Part shown: piece after piece, positions 26,468-36,155 of the stretch
Position numbering within the stretch: the first letter of the stretch is position 1
How the letters are laid out: every line of letters starts with the position of its first letter
Source: Pseudarthrobacter sp. Fe7
Lineage (GTDB): Bacteria > Actinomycetota > Actinomycetes > Actinomycetales > Micrococcaceae
Length of the DNA stretch: 64,000 nucleotides
NCBI GenBank assembly: GCA_024372495.1
Contig: CP099977.1
Span: forward strand, 1,860,001 to 1,924,000
Reading direction: 5' to 3'
The notes under the pieces: model-generated
Databases searched by the model: none
Told to the model about the DNA's origin: nothing
What the model saw: the letters and a program-made list of their open reading frames with translations, nothing else
Program-made: the position numbers and the translations under genes

Positions 26468-27295
26468 ATGGCCTTCGGCCAACCCCGCATCGAATTCAAG
26501 AACAACGCCCAGATGCGCACCATGCACCAGGCCGGCCTGGTGCTCAGCCTTGCATTGGATGCCGCAGTTGCCGCCGCGGTGCCGGGGGTCACCACCAAGC
26601 ACCTGGATGACGTCTTTGCCGCCGTCCTCAACGAGGCAGGCGCCAAGTCCAACTTCCTGGGCTACCACGGCTTCCCGGCCACCATCTGCACGTCCGTCAA
26701 CGACGAAGTGGTCCACGGGATTCCTGGCAGCCGGGTCCTGCAGGACGGCGACATCATCTCCATCGATGGCGGGGCCATCGTTGACGGCTGGCACTCGGAC
26801 TCGGCTCGCACGGTGATCGTGGGCACGCCGGATCCCGAGGACCAGCGGCTCTCCGACGTCACCCAGGCCGCCATGTGGCAGGGGATCGCTGCACTGGCCA
26901 AGGGCACGCACGTGGGTGACATCGGTGCTGCTATTGACGACTACGTCTTGTCCGTCCCCGGCAAGCCCCTGGGCATCCTGGAGGACTACGTGGGCCACGG
27001 CATCGGCTCTGAAATGCACATGGCCCCGGATGTCCTGAACTACCGCACCAACCACCGCGGCCCCAAGATCAAGCCGGGCCTGTGCCTTGCCATCGAGCCG
27101 ATGCTGGTCCGGGGCGGCATCGACACCGCGGTCCTGGAGGACGACTGGACCGTGGTGACCACCGACGGGAAGCGCTCCTGCCAGTGGGAGCACTCGGTGG
27201 CAGTGCACGAGAAGGGCATCTGGGTGCTGTCGGCGCCCGACGGCGGTGCGGAGCACCTGGTGCCCCTCGGCGTCACCCCGGTGCGGATCCCGTAA
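26468..27295 (+). CDS. map: Methionine aminopeptidase, type I
   Basis: Removes N-terminal methionine from nascent proteins; dinuclear metal enzyme, cytoplasmic. ATG 26468 with GAAAGGA 8 bases upstream; the longer TTG start at 26453 lies inside the ribosome-binding site. About 275 residues. Metal ligands are recognisable in SIDGGAIVDGWHSDSART, GHGIGSEMH, and the C-terminal AIEPML and WEHSVAVH blocks. Usually adk-map-infA are contiguous; here an ABC transporter and a peptidase separate map from infA. Confidence 0.96.
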   Translation: MAFGQPRIEFKNNAQMRTMHQAGLVLSLALDAAVAAAVPGVTTKHLDDVFAAVLNEAGAKSNFLGYHGFPATICTSVNDEVVHGIPGSRVLQDGDIISIDGGAIVDGWHSDSARTVIVGTPDPEDQRLSDVTQAAMWQGIAALAKGTHVGDIGAAIDDYVLSVPGKPLGILEDYVGHGIGSEMHMAPDVLNYRTNHRGPKIKPGLCLAIEPMLVRGGIDTAVLEDDWTVVTTDGKRSCQWEHSVAVHEKGIWVLSAPDGGAEHLVPLGVTPVRIP

Positions 27296-27329
27296 AGGGC
27301 CCGCTCCCTCGACGCACGGTTTCCTGCGT

Positions 27330-27387
27330 GACACGCAAGAGCCCTGGCGCTCCCTGCATTCAAGGGGCGCCAGGGCTCTTGCGTGTC
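27330..27387. terminator. Bidirectional terminator between map and the ABC importer
   Basis: A 24-base arm (27330-27353) starting GACACGCAAGAGCCCTGGCG pairs with 27364-27387 with at most one G-U or mismatch, around a 10-base loop. It lies between the convergent stops of map and the solute-binding protein, so it can serve both. It is longer than the other terminators here. Confidence 0.7.
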
Positions 27388-27395
27388 GAAACCGG

Positions 27396-28746
27396 CTAGG
27401 ACTTCAGCTTTGGCTTCACGTCCCGGTCGTAGATGCCCTGCAGCGTGCTCTTCAGGTCCGTCATGGTGGACTTGACGTCGCCTTGCTGGGTGAGGATCTT
27501 CGCGGCGGCCTTCGCCATCTCCTGGTCGGCGCCGGGCAGGAACACGCGCGCGTTGTCCTGGACCTTGGTGACCGCGAGCCTGGTCCACTGCCGTCTGGAT
27601 TTGCGGGGTCTTGGCCAGGACCGTCTTCATGTCCGCCGATTTGCGGATGGGCATGTAGCCAGTGGCGGCAGAGAACTCGGCGGTGCTCTCCGGCTGGGTG
27701 ACGAAGTCCAGGAACATTCCGGCGGCCAGCTGTTCCTCCTTGGTGATGCCGCTGGGGATGCCCAGGCCGGCGCCGCCTGTGGGGCAAACGTTGGACTCCG
27801 CCTTGGGGCCGCCGGGGAGGAAGCCGACACCTACGTTGAACTTGGCCGACTTCAGGATCCCCAGCAGTGAGCCCGTGGAGGCGATGGTGGCGGAGGTCAG
27901 GCCGGCCGAGAAGTCGTCAGCCGCTTCCTTGGACGAGACGCCCGCCCACTTGTCCTTGTAGATGGAGTCCTGGGCCCACTGCAGCGCCGCAACGGACTCG
28001 TTGGAGTCGCAGGTGATGTCCCAGTCCTTGGACCAGCCGCCGCCCCAGCCCCAGAGCATGTTCTGCAGCGTCCATCCCGCGTAGCCGGCCAGTGCGGGGT
28101 AGATGTAGGCGTACTGCGCGCCGGAGCTTGCCTTCAGCTTGGGCGCCCAGTCGCCGAATTCCTGCCAGGTCTTGGGGGCGCGGTCCGGAATGCCGGCCGC
28201 CGCGAAGTGGTCCTTGTTGTAGTAGAACAGCGGCGTTGACCGGCCATAAGGCAGTGCCCACTGCTTGCCGTCGTACTTGTAGTCATTGACCAGGGACTGC
28301 TGGAAGTCGTCCATCTTCATGTTCAGCTGCTTGGTCAGGGCATCCACGGGAATGATGCTGCCGTTGGTGTAGTAGCGGAACCACCACACGTCGGACAGGA
28401 CCACGACTCCGGGCAGGCCGGACTTGGCCGCCTGCGCGGTCTGGAACTTCTGGGCGATTTCCTCGTAGTTGGCGCCGGCGGTCACCAGGTTGACGGTGAT
28501 GCCGGGGTTCTTGGCCTGGAATTTCTCGATCAGGCTCTTCTCCACGTCCTGCGACTGCCCGGGGTGGCTGGACCAGAAGTCGATCTTGGCCGCCGGCTTC
28601 ACGCCGCTGAAGTCGATATCGGCCGCCTGGGAGGTGGCCTGTCCGCCACCGGTCGTTGAGGGTCCGCCGCATGCGGCCAGGGCAGCAGCAGAGGCGGTGA
28701 CCCCTGCCAGGCCCAGGAAGTGCCTCCGGTCCAGGTGAAGTGTCAT
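27396..28746 (-). CDS. ABC transporter solute-binding lipoprotein, sugar/glycerol-3-phosphate type
   Basis: Extracellular ligand-capture component of a CUT1-type importer; family 1 solute-binding protein, about 449 residues. The N-terminus combines a twin-arginine-like DRRHFLGLAG with a lipobox LAAC (Cys about residue 26), suggesting an exported, lipid-anchored protein. Contains the family's PGVVVLSDVWWFRYY and GAGLGIPSGITKEEQ regions. One extra base at 27576-27582 (CAGGCTC for CAGCTC on the coding strand) breaks the frame; repaired, it ends DVKPKLKS. Last gene of a three-gene operon with two permeases. Ligand not determinable; resemblance is to UgpB. Confidence 0.85.
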
Positions 28747-28805
28747 GACAGTTCCTTTCGGTTGTTGCCTTTGGAAGGTTGGGAAGTACGACGGCGGCCG
28801 GCAGC

Positions 28806-29726
28806 TTAGCCGGTCACGCTGCCCTGGGTGAGGCCCGCCACGATGTAGCGCTGCAGGGCCGCGAAGATGATCAGGATGGGAACGATGACCAGGACCGCCC
28901 CGGCCATGAGGACACCCCAGCCGGCGGCGTTGCTCTCGCTGTTCTGAAGCAGGGTCAGGCCCACGGGCAGGGTCATGGTCTCCGGCCGGTCCGTGATGAT
29001 GAGCGGCCAGATGTAGTCATTCCATTCGGTCACGATGGTCACCAGGGCAACGGTGGCGACGGAGGGGATGGACACGGGGACCACGATCTGCCATAGCCGG
29101 CGCCAGTGGCCCGCACCGTCCATCTCGGCCGATTCCAGGATCGAGGCCGGGAGGGTACGGAAGTGCTGGCGCAGCAGGAAGGTGCCGAACGCGGTGCCAA
29201 GACCCGGGAGGATGATGCCCCACAGGGTGTTCTTGCCGCCGATTCCGGCGATCAGGATGAAGTTGGGCAGGATGGAGACCTGCGGCGGCACCATGAGGGC
29301 CACCAGGATCAGCAGGAAAATGAAGTTCCGAAACGGGAACCGGACAAAGACCAGGGCATACGCCGTCAGGATGGCCAGCAGCACCTTGATGGTGGCCCCG
29401 GCCAGGGTGACGATGGTGCTGTTCAGGAAGAACTGGCCGAACGGCACCGTGGTCATGGCGGTCCGGTAGTTCTCCAGGTTCAGGCTTTCCGGCAGGATCT
29501 TCAGGTCGGTGGTGACGATTTCGCCCGACTGCTTGAAGGAGCTCAGCACCATCCACAGCAGGGGAAGGAACACCACCAGCGTGGCCACGAGCAGCGGCAG
29601 GTAGCCGCCCACCACGGTCTGGATGAGGTTCCGGCGGGAAAACGGTTGGTCGCGGTGCAGGCCTGGATCCGGTGCGGTGACGGCCTGGGCGGTGGGGTCC
29701 GGGCTCACCGGTGATAGTGAGGTCAC
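28806..29726 (-). CDS. ABC transporter permease, MalG/UgpE type
   Basis: Inner-membrane permease of the same importer; 306 residues, six predicted helices after a proline/aspartate-rich cytoplasmic N-terminus. The cytoplasmic coupling loop is ESAEMDGAGHWRRLWQIVVP (EAA-like motif). GTG 29726 overlaps the upstream permease stop by four bases. Intact. Confidence 0.88.
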   Translation of the reverse strand: MTSLSPVSPDPTAQAVTAPDPGLHRDQPFSRRNLIQTVVGGYLPLLVATLVVFLPLLWMVLSSFKQSGEIVTTDLKILPESLNLENYRTAMTTVPFGQFFLNSTIVTLAGATIKVLLAILTAYALVFVRFPFRNFIFLLILVALMVPPQVSILPNFILIAGIGGKNTLWGIILPGLGTAFGTFLLRQHFRTLPASILESAEMDGAGHWRRLWQIVVPVSIPSVATVALVTIVTEWNDYIWPLIITDRPETMTLPVGLTLLQNSESNAAGWGVLMAGAVLVIVPILIIFAALQRYIVAGLTQGSVTG

Positions 29727-30682
29727 GAGTAGTGCACCTTTCGTTCCACAAACCGCAGCTGGAGCACGGTGATGACCAGGAGGATGGCGAACAGCACCAC
29801 GGAGATGGCTGCGGAGTAGCCGGCCCGGTTGTAGGCACCGAAGGCCTGGAGGTACGCCTCGTAAATCAGGGTGCTGGTGCCGGTGCCCAGCGGGGTCATG
29901 ATCCGGATGAGGTCGAAGGCCTGCAGTGAGCTGAGCATGGTGGTGATCAGCAGGAAGAACGTGGTGGGCGACAGCAGCGGCAGCGAGATGCTGAGGAAGC
30001 GCCGGAAGCCATTCGCCCCGTCAAGGGATGCCGCCTCCATCACGTCCTTGGGAAGGGACTGGAGCCCGGCGAGGTACACCACCGCGCAGTAGCCCAGGTT
30101 CTTCCAGACATAGACCAGGATCACCATGACCAGCGACAGCTGGGGATCGTTGATCCATTGCGGGCTCTGTTGTCCAATGCCGCGGAGCAGCCAAGCCAGG
30201 ACGCCGTAGCCGGGATCGAAAATGAACAGCCACACGAGGCCCACGCCGACGCCGGAGAGGACATACGGGGCAAAGACCGCGGAACGGGCGAACGTGGTGC
30301 CGCGGACCTTCGCGTTGAGGGCCAGCGCCACCAGAAGTCCCAGCACCATGGAACCGCCCACCGTCACCAGGGTGAACACCGCCGTGGTCCCCAGGACTTT
30401 CGGCGCATCGCTGCTGGTGAAGAAGGTGACGTAGTTGGTGAAGCCAACCACGGTGGCGGTGGGGGAACCCAGGGTCCAGTCCAGCGTGGAGTAGTACATG
30501 TTGCTGATCAGCGGGCGGTAGGTGAAGACGGCGATCAACACCAGGTTGGGCAGGGCCATGGCAAGGAAAACGAAGAAATCGCGGCGGTTCCTTGCAGTCC
30601 ACCGCCGGTGGGGTATTTTGGCGGTGCCGGCACCGGGGTCAGCGGGCCTGGTGGAGGGTCGTGGGGAGAGTTGACGTGTCAT
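29723..30682 (-). CDS. ABC transporter permease, MalF/UgpA type
   Basis: Partner permease; 319 residues with about six helices and the EAA loop EAASLDGANGFRRFLSISLP. First gene of the operon. No ATP-binding subunit is encoded here, so the importer must use an ATPase encoded elsewhere, as shared MsiK-type ATPases do in other actinobacteria (inference). The 225 bases upstream hold the divergent promoters with the peptidase gene; I could not identify an operator. Confidence 0.88.
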   Translation of the reverse strand: MTRQLSPRPSTRPADPGAGTAKIPHRRWTARNRRDFFVFLAMALPNLVLIAVFTYRPLISNMYYSTLDWTLGSPTATVVGFTNYVTFFTSSDAPKVLGTTAVFTLVTVGGSMVLGLLVALALNAKVRGTTFARSAVFAPYVLSGVGVGLVWLFIFDPGYGVLAWLLRGIGQQSPQWINDPQLSLVMVILVYVWKNLGYCAVVYLAGLQSLPKDVMEAASLDGANGFRRFLSISLPLLSPTTFFLLITTMLSSLQAFDLIRIMTPLGTGTSTLIYEAYLQAFGAYNRAGYSAAISVVLFAILLVITVLQLRFVERKVHYS

Positions 30683-30907
30683 GCGGATCTCTCACGGGTT
30701 TCGGAGCCAGGCTCGTGGCCGGTCTCGCGGGTAAGGGGAATCAAGCCATTACTTCACCACATTGTCGGTGGGCGAAACCCCTGAAAAAGCCCTTCTCCTC
30801 AAATAGTTAACAAAGGCTTCGTTGCCCATTAACCCTGTGTTGTTTGCAGTCTCGCATAAAGTTTGCCCCTGCGGCAGGGGCGCGCCGGCAGAGGGGACAA
30901 TAGGGGC

Positions 30908-31842
30908 ATGGGAACCATTACCGATGTTCCAGGCATCCGCGTAGGCCACTTCCAGAAGGACAGCGACGGCTGGCTGACCGGGGTTACAGTCGTCCTGCCG
31001 CCGGCAGGCACAACCGGCTCGGTGGATGTCCAGGGCGGCGGACCGGCAACGCACGAAACAGACGCCCTTGACCCCACCACGCTGGTCAGCGCCGTCCACG
31101 CCGTAGTGCTCACCGGCGGGAGCGCCTACGGGCTCGCGGCGGCGGCGGGCGCCCAGCGCTGGTGCGAGGAGGAAGGCCGCGGCTTTGCTGTTCCCGGGGA
31201 GTGGTGCCCATCGTCCCCGCCGCCGCGATCTTCGACCTCGGCAGGGGCGGTAACTTCTCCGCACGGCCGACGCCGGACATGGGCTACGCGGCAACGGCCG
31301 CCGCAGCTGAACAAAAGGAAGGGCACGACGTCGGACGCGGCAACGTCGGCGCGGGCACCGGAGCGCTCATCGGCAGGGGACAGTTCAAGGGCGGAGTCGG
31401 CACGGCTTCGGTCACGCTGGAGAACGGTGTTGTGGTGGGGGCCCTCGCAGTCGTGAATGCCCTTGGCCTGCCGTTCGAACAGGCTGGCCCGGTTGCCGGG
31501 AAGAGCGTTGATCCGCCACCCCTCAATACGACTCTTGTCGTAGTGGCTACCGATGCCGTACTTGATGTGGCCGAATGTAAACGGACTGCCTCTGCTTCCC
31601 ATGCCGGGATTGCGCGGGCTCTGGACCCGAGTCACACCCTGGCCGACGGGGACACTGTCTTTTGTCTTGCAACCGGCGTCGTGGCACTGGACCGCTCGGA
31701 CGAAGCTGCCCGGCAGGCCAGCCTCGTAACGCTCCAAAGCGCGGCAGCCGACGTCGTCCGTTTGGCCATCCTTGACGGGGTGGCCAATGCGGAATCAGTG
31801 GGCACTCCGGCCGGCGAATATGGTGCGTACCGCACCGCGTAG
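30908..31842 (+). CDS. P1-type peptidase (DmpA/S58 family, L-aminopeptidase/D-esterase-like)
   Basis: Predicted N-terminal-nucleophile hydrolase. ATG 30908 (MGTITDVPGIRVGHF) with an upstream AGGGGA. The characteristic VVLTGGSAYGLAAA and RGNVGAGTGA are present; in this family the latter surrounds the autocleavage site, with the Thr/Ser becoming the nucleophile. One G is missing from the G-run at 31196-31199 (VPGGVVPIVPAAAIFDL restored). Repaired length is 311 residues. Divergent from the ABC importer, upstream of infA. Physiological substrate is unknown; a shared role with the importer is only positional. Confidence 0.85.
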
Positions 31843-32013
31843 GCTACTATGGCCGATTTAACTTTTACCTGCCAAGAGGGTAGTGTTGTTTGTTGGTTGT
31901 CTGGACTGCCACGCCCTTTTGGGCCTGGAGCCGGCGATCGATCCAACAAAAACGTTCGTGGTCATGACCGGTGCTATCCGGCGGGGCTGCGGCAACAACA
32001 GTTAGCGGAGGGT

Positions 32014-32235
32014 ATGGCCAAGAAGGACGGGGTCATTGAGATCGAAGGCGTTGTGACCGAGGCGCTGCCTAACGCGATGTTTCGCGTTGAGCTCACCAAC
32101 AAGCACATCGTTCTGGCACACATCTCTGGAAAGATGCGTCAGCACTACATCCGAATCCTCCCTGAGGACCGCGTAGTGGTGGAGCTGAGCCCGTACGACC
32201 TCACCCGTGGTCGTATCGTCTACCGCTACAAGTAA
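32014..32235 (+). CDS. infA: Translation initiation factor IF-1
   Basis: 73 residues, an OB-fold protein binding the ribosomal A site during initiation. [20 protein letters not shown] at ATG 32014, preceded by GCGGAGGG. The frame is open further upstream, but this start matches the family. The 170-base region after the peptidase includes TAGGCTACTAT (31841-31851), a possible -10. Starts the alpha operon group. Confidence 0.97.
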   Translation: MAKKDGVIEIEGVVTEALPNAMFRVELTNKHIVLAHISGKMRQHYIRILPEDRVVVELSPYDLTRGRIVYRYK

Positions 32236-32306
32236 ATTGCTGGGCAGCGGCAGCGCATGCTGACTGCTGCTCCAGTTGACCAAACTGCTACACGCAAAGG
32301 AACGCC

Positions 32307-32420
32307 ATGAAGGTCAAGCCGAGCGTCAAGCAGATCTGCGAAAAGTGCAAAGTGATCCGCCGTAATGGCCGGGTCATGGTGATCTGCGAGAACCCGCGCC
32401 ACAAGCAGCGCCAGGGCTAA
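32307..32420 (+). CDS. rpmJ: 50S ribosomal protein L36
   Basis: 37 residues; [21 protein letters not shown] then [12 protein letters not shown]. The zinc-binding set Cys-X2-Cys...Cys...His is complete, so this is the zinc-containing form. ATG 32307 preceded by AAAGGAA. Between infA and rpsM as in most bacteria. Confidence 0.97.
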   Translation: MKVKPSVKQICEKCKVIRRNGRVMVICENPRHKQRQG

Positions 32421-32604
32421 TTTCCTTCCCTGAAGGAAATCCTGGGTTGCTAACCCACGCAAGTAAATAAAGGCAGCACAAGCTGATCTGGAACATTGAG
32501 CTCGAAAGAGTCCGGACAGCTAACCCCCGGTCGGAGGCTGGGGCCGCACGAACCGTGCGGGTGTACTGCCTACGACCTCCGGTTTATCAAGGAGTACTGC
32601 CACT

Positions 32605-32979
32605 ATGGCTCGTCTCGCTGGCGTAGACATTCCCCGCGAAAAGCGGCTGGAAATTGCGCTTACTTACATCTACGGCGTGGGCAAGACCCGTGCACACGAA
32701 ACCCTGGCCGCCACTGGCATCAGCGCTGACGTCCGCGTCAAGGACCTCACTGACGCCCAGCTGGTTGAGCTGCGTGACTACATTGAAGGCAACTACAAGG
32801 TTGAGGGTGACCTTCGCCGCGAAGTAGCAGCAGATATCCGCCGCAAGGTTGAAATCGGCAGCTACGAAGGCCTGCGCCACCGCAAGGGCCTGCCCGTACG
32901 CGGTCAGCGTACGAAGACCAACGCACGTACCCGCAAGGGCCCGAAGCGTACCGTCGCCGGCAAGAAGAAGGCCCGTTAA
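32605..32979 (+). CDS. rpsM: 30S ribosomal protein S13
   Basis: 124 residues, head protein contacting P-site tRNA. Begins [24 protein letters not shown]; the basic C-terminal tail is intact. ATG 32605, AAGGAG upstream. The 184-base gap from rpmJ holds three short stem-loops (TTCCTT/AAGGAA; GGGTT/AACCC; CCGCACG/CGTGCGG at 32544-32560), no recognised regulator. Confidence 0.97.
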   Translation: MARLAGVDIPREKRLEIALTYIYGVGKTRAHETLAATGISADVRVKDLTDAQLVELRDYIEGNYKVEGDLRREVAADIRRKVEIGSYEGLRHRKGLPVRGQRTKTNARTRKGPKRTVAGKKKAR

Positions 32980-33033
32980 AATCCCCGCCCGGGATTTACG
33001 GACTTTCCCCAATAACTTTCTGTAGGAGAAAAA

Positions 33034-33435
33034 ATGCCCCCGAAGACTCGTGGCGCGGTTCGCAAGCCGCGTAAGAAGGACAAGAAGAATATCGCGCTTG
33101 GCCAGGCGCACATCAAGAGCACCTTTAACAACACCATCGTTTCCATCACGGATCCGAGCGGTGCCGTTATTTCCTGGGCTTCCTCCGGTGAGGTTGGCTT
33201 CAAGGGCTCGCGCAAGTCCACCCCGTTCGCTGCCCAGATGGCTGCCGAAGCCGCTGCCAAGCGTGCGCAGGAGCACGGCATGCGCAAGGTAGACGTTTTC
33301 GTCAAGGGTCCGGGTTCCGGACGCGAGACGGCAATCCGTTCGCTGCAGGCCGCAGGCCTCGAGGTTGGCTCCATCCAGGACGTCACCCCCGCAGCGCACA
33401 ACGGCTGCCGCCCGCCGAAGCGCCGCCGCGTCTAA
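33034..33435 (+). CDS. rpsK: 30S ribosomal protein S11
   Basis: 133 residues, platform protein. Basic N-terminus, then [22 protein letters not shown] and the C-terminal [18 protein letters not shown] 33034 preceded by TAGGAGAA. Intact. No rpsD lies between rpsK and rpoA. Confidence 0.97.
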   Translation: MPPKTRGAVRKPRKKDKKNIALGQAHIKSTFNNTIVSITDPSGAVISWASSGEVGFKGSRKSTPFAAQMAAEAAAKRAQEHGMRKVDVFVKGPGSGRETAIRSLQAAGLEVGSIQDVTPAAHNGCRPPKRRRV

Positions 33436-33453
33436 TTCTTTTCCGCTGCAGGA

Positions 33454-33485
33454 GCTTGCCCGGACCAGTGATGGTCCGGGCAAGC
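33454..33485 (+). promoter_or_regulatory. rpsK-rpoA intercistronic hairpin
   Basis: Perfect 14-bp stem GCTTGCCCGGACCA with loop GTGA. No U-tract follows, so probably RNA processing or partial attenuation before rpoA. Confidence 0.6.
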
Positions 33486-33565
33486 CCAGCGCGTTAAGTC
33501 TTCAGACCGAATTTCCACCACCTGTGTTGCGTCATATAGCGGATGCTCGCCGAAAGGAAACCTAA

Positions 33566-34576
33566 GTGCTCATTGCACAGCGCCCCACCCTCTCCGAAGA
33601 GGTAGTCTCCGAAAACCGTTCGCGTTTCATCATTGAACCGCTGGAACCGGGCTTCGGCTACACCCTCGGAAACTCCCTCCGCCGTACCCTGCTCTCCTCC
33701 ATCCCCGGTGCTGCCGTAACCAGCATCCGGATCGATGGTGTGCTGCACGAGTTCACCACGGTTCCGGGTGTCAAGGAAGATGTCACCGAGATCATCCTTA
33801 ACATCAAGAGCCTGTCGGTTTCCTCCGAGCACGACGAGCCCGTCGTGGCTTACCTGCGCAAGCAGGGCCCCGGAGTCGTCACCGCCGCGGACATCGCTCC
33901 GCCGGCCGGCGTCGAATTCCACAACCCGGATCTGCACATTGCCACGCTGAACTCGAAGGGCAAGTTCGAACTCGAACTGACCATCGAGCGCGGCCGCGGC
34001 TACGTTTCGGCAGCTCAGAACAAGTCCGGCGACGCAGAGATCGGCCGTATCCCGGTTGACTCCATCTACTCGCCGGTCCTGAAGGTTACTTTCCGCGTGG
34101 AAGCAACCCGTGTTGAGCAGCGCACCGACTTCGACAAGCTGATTGTCGACGTCGAGACCAAGCAGGCCATCGCCCCGCGCGATGCCGTTGCTTCCGCAGG
34201 CACCACCCTGGTGGAACTGTTCGGTCTGGCCCGTGAGCTGAACACCGCAGCTGAAGGTATCGAGATCGGCCCGTCGCCCACCGACGCTGCCCTGGCAGCC
34301 GACATGGCACTGCCGATCGAGGATCTGGACCTCACCGTCCGTTCCTACAACTGCCTCAAGCGTGAGGGCATCCACACCGTGGGTGAACTCGTTGCCCGCT
34401 CCGAGGCTGACCTGATGGACATTCGCAACTTTGGTGCGAAGTCCATTGACGAGGTCAAGGCAAAGCTGGTTGAACTGGGCCTGTCCCTCAAGGACTCGCC
34501 TCCCGGTTTTGACCTCGCAGCACGCGCCGCAGCAATCGAAGAGGACGACGCCGCGTTCGGCGACGACGAACTCTAA
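33566..34576 (+). CDS. rpoA: RNA polymerase alpha subunit
   Basis: 336 residues. GTG 33566 ([12 protein letters not shown]) with GAAAGGAAA upstream. The N-terminal assembly domain ([28 protein letters not shown]) is followed by a C-terminal DNA/activator-binding domain ([27 protein letters not shown]) and an acidic tail. Intact, in contrast to rpoB and rpoC. Confidence 0.98.
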
Positions 34577-34644
34577 ACCAGACCTTGGCCGGCGGGCAGC
34601 ACCATGGGGTGCGGCCCACGGCTTCCACATGAGGAGAACCAATT

Positions 34645-35229
34645 ATGCCTACCCCCACTAAGGGTCCGCGCCTCGGCGGCGGCCCGGCTCACGAGCGCCT
34701 CATGCTCGCGAACCTGGCAGCAGCACTGTTCGAGCACAAGCGGATCACCACCACGGTGACCAAGGCCAAGCGCCTGAAGCCGTACGCAGAGCGCCTGGTG
34801 ACCTTCGCCAAGCGTGGCGACCTCGCTTCCCGCCGCCGCGTGCTCGGCCTGATCAGCAACAAGGGCGTCGTCCACGAGCTGTTCACCGACATCGCGCAGG
34901 CTGTGGAGAACCGCGACGGCGGCTACACCCGCATCACCAAGATCGGCAACCGCAAGGGCGACAACGCTCCCATGGCTGTCATCGAACTGGTCCTTGAGCC
35001 GGTTTCCGCCAAGCAGGCCGTCGTAGCCGAGGCTACCTCTGCCGCTAAGCGCGACGCCGACAAGAAGGAAGCTGCCGCTGCTGCCCCGGCTGCCGAAGAG
35101 GCTCCGGCCGCTGAGGAAGCTGCTGCAACCGAAGAAGCACCCGCCGCCGAGGAAGCTGCAACCGAAGAGGCTCCGGCCGCTGAGGAAGTTGCCGAAGCTC
35201 CCGCTGCCGAGGAGAAGGACGCGAAGTAA
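34645..35229 (+). CDS. rplQ: 50S ribosomal protein L17 with long acidic C-terminal tail
   Basis: The L17 core ([20 protein letters not shown] ... [11 protein letters not shown]) takes residues 1-120. The last 65 or so residues are Ala/Glu/Pro repeats (APAAEEA-like units) ending KDAK. 194 residues in all, against about 127 in E. coli. ATG 34645 preceded by GAGGAGAA. Followed by a terminator that runs into the truA reading frame. Confidence 0.96.
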   Translation: MPTPTKGPRLGGGPAHERLMLANLAAALFEHKRITTTVTKAKRLKPYAERLVTFAKRGDLASRRRVLGLISNKGVVHELFTDIAQAVENRDGGYTRITKIGNRKGDNAPMAVIELVLEPVSAKQAVVAEATSAAKRDADKKEAAAAAPAAEEAPAAEEAAATEEAPAAEEAATEEAPAAEEVAEAPAAEEKDAK

Positions 35230-35261
35230 TTCGCTGCTTCTCTTCGCATAGACTTAGGTCT

Positions 35262-36155
35262 GTGAACCACCAAAAACCCGCGGCCCCCGTTCCAGGGGGC
35301 GGCGGGTTTTTGCGTATCCGGCTTGACCTTTCGTACGACGGCGGCCCGTTCAGCGGGTGGGCGCTGCAGCCGGGCCGGCGGACCGTCCAGGGCGTCCTGG
35401 AGGAGTCAATCGAACTTCTGGTCCGCCGGGCGGTGCGGGTCACCGTCGCGGGGCGGACCGATGCCGGCGTCCATGCCCGCGGCCAGGTGGTCCATCTGGA
35501 CCTCACCGAGGCCGAGTGGCTGGGACTGCCGCGCGGGCACGGCTGGATCCCGCCGTCGCCATGATTCGGCGTCTTCGCGGCGCCCTGAACCGCGGACTGG
35601 GCGGCCTGCACGGCGCGGTGGAGGTGCACGGCATCTCGGTGGCGCCAGCTGGCTTCGACGCGCGCTTCTCAGCGCTTTGGCGGCGCTACAGCTACCGGAT
35701 CGCGGACGCGCCTGCCCTCTGGGATCCGCTGCAGCGGTACTTCACGCTGTGGCACAAAAACGAGTTGGACGTGGACCTGCTGAACGAGGGCGCCTCGCAG
35801 CTTTTGGGCCTGCAGAACTTCCTGTCCTACTGCAAGCCCCGGGAAGGGGCCACCACCATCCGTGAGCTGCAGCGCTTTGAGTTCACACGGGGCGGGGACG
35901 GCGTCATTGTGGCCACCGTCCAGGCTGACGCGTTCTGCCACAACATGGTGCGCGCGCTGATCGGCTCCGCACTGTACGTGGGTGAGGGAGTTGAAGCCCC
36001 GGGCTGGCTGCACGAGCGGCTGCTGCTGCAGAAGCGGGACGCCAAGTCCGTCCTGGCGGCCCCGCACCCCCTTGTGCTCGAGGAAGTGGCTTACCCCTCG
36101 GACAGCGAGCCTGCTGGCCCGCGCCGAGCAGACCAGGGCTGTGCGGGAGTACTGA
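35262..36155 (+). CDS. truA: tRNA pseudouridine(38-40) synthase
   Basis: Modifies uridines in the anticodon arm of tRNAs. Catalytic Asp in [17 protein letters not shown]; also RRYSYRI and [19 protein letters not shown]. Start uncertain: GTG 35262 precedes the rplQ terminator, whereas TTG 35310 lies at its T-run and yields [17 protein letters not shown], closer to the usual N-terminus. Two indels: a missing base near 35541-35547 ([15 protein letters not shown]), and an extra base at 36107-36113 (GAGCCTG for GAGCTG). Repair gives the ending [10 protein letters not shown] with TGA 36153-36155. The 3' end overlaps the convergent histidine kinase. Confidence 0.92.
35272..35312 (+). terminator. rplQ terminator overlapping the 5' end of truA
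   Basis: AAAAACCCGC...GGCCCCC pairs with GGGGGC...GCGGGTTTTT, ending in five T. It lies between GTG 35262 and TTG 35310, the two possible truA starts. Confidence 0.85.
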
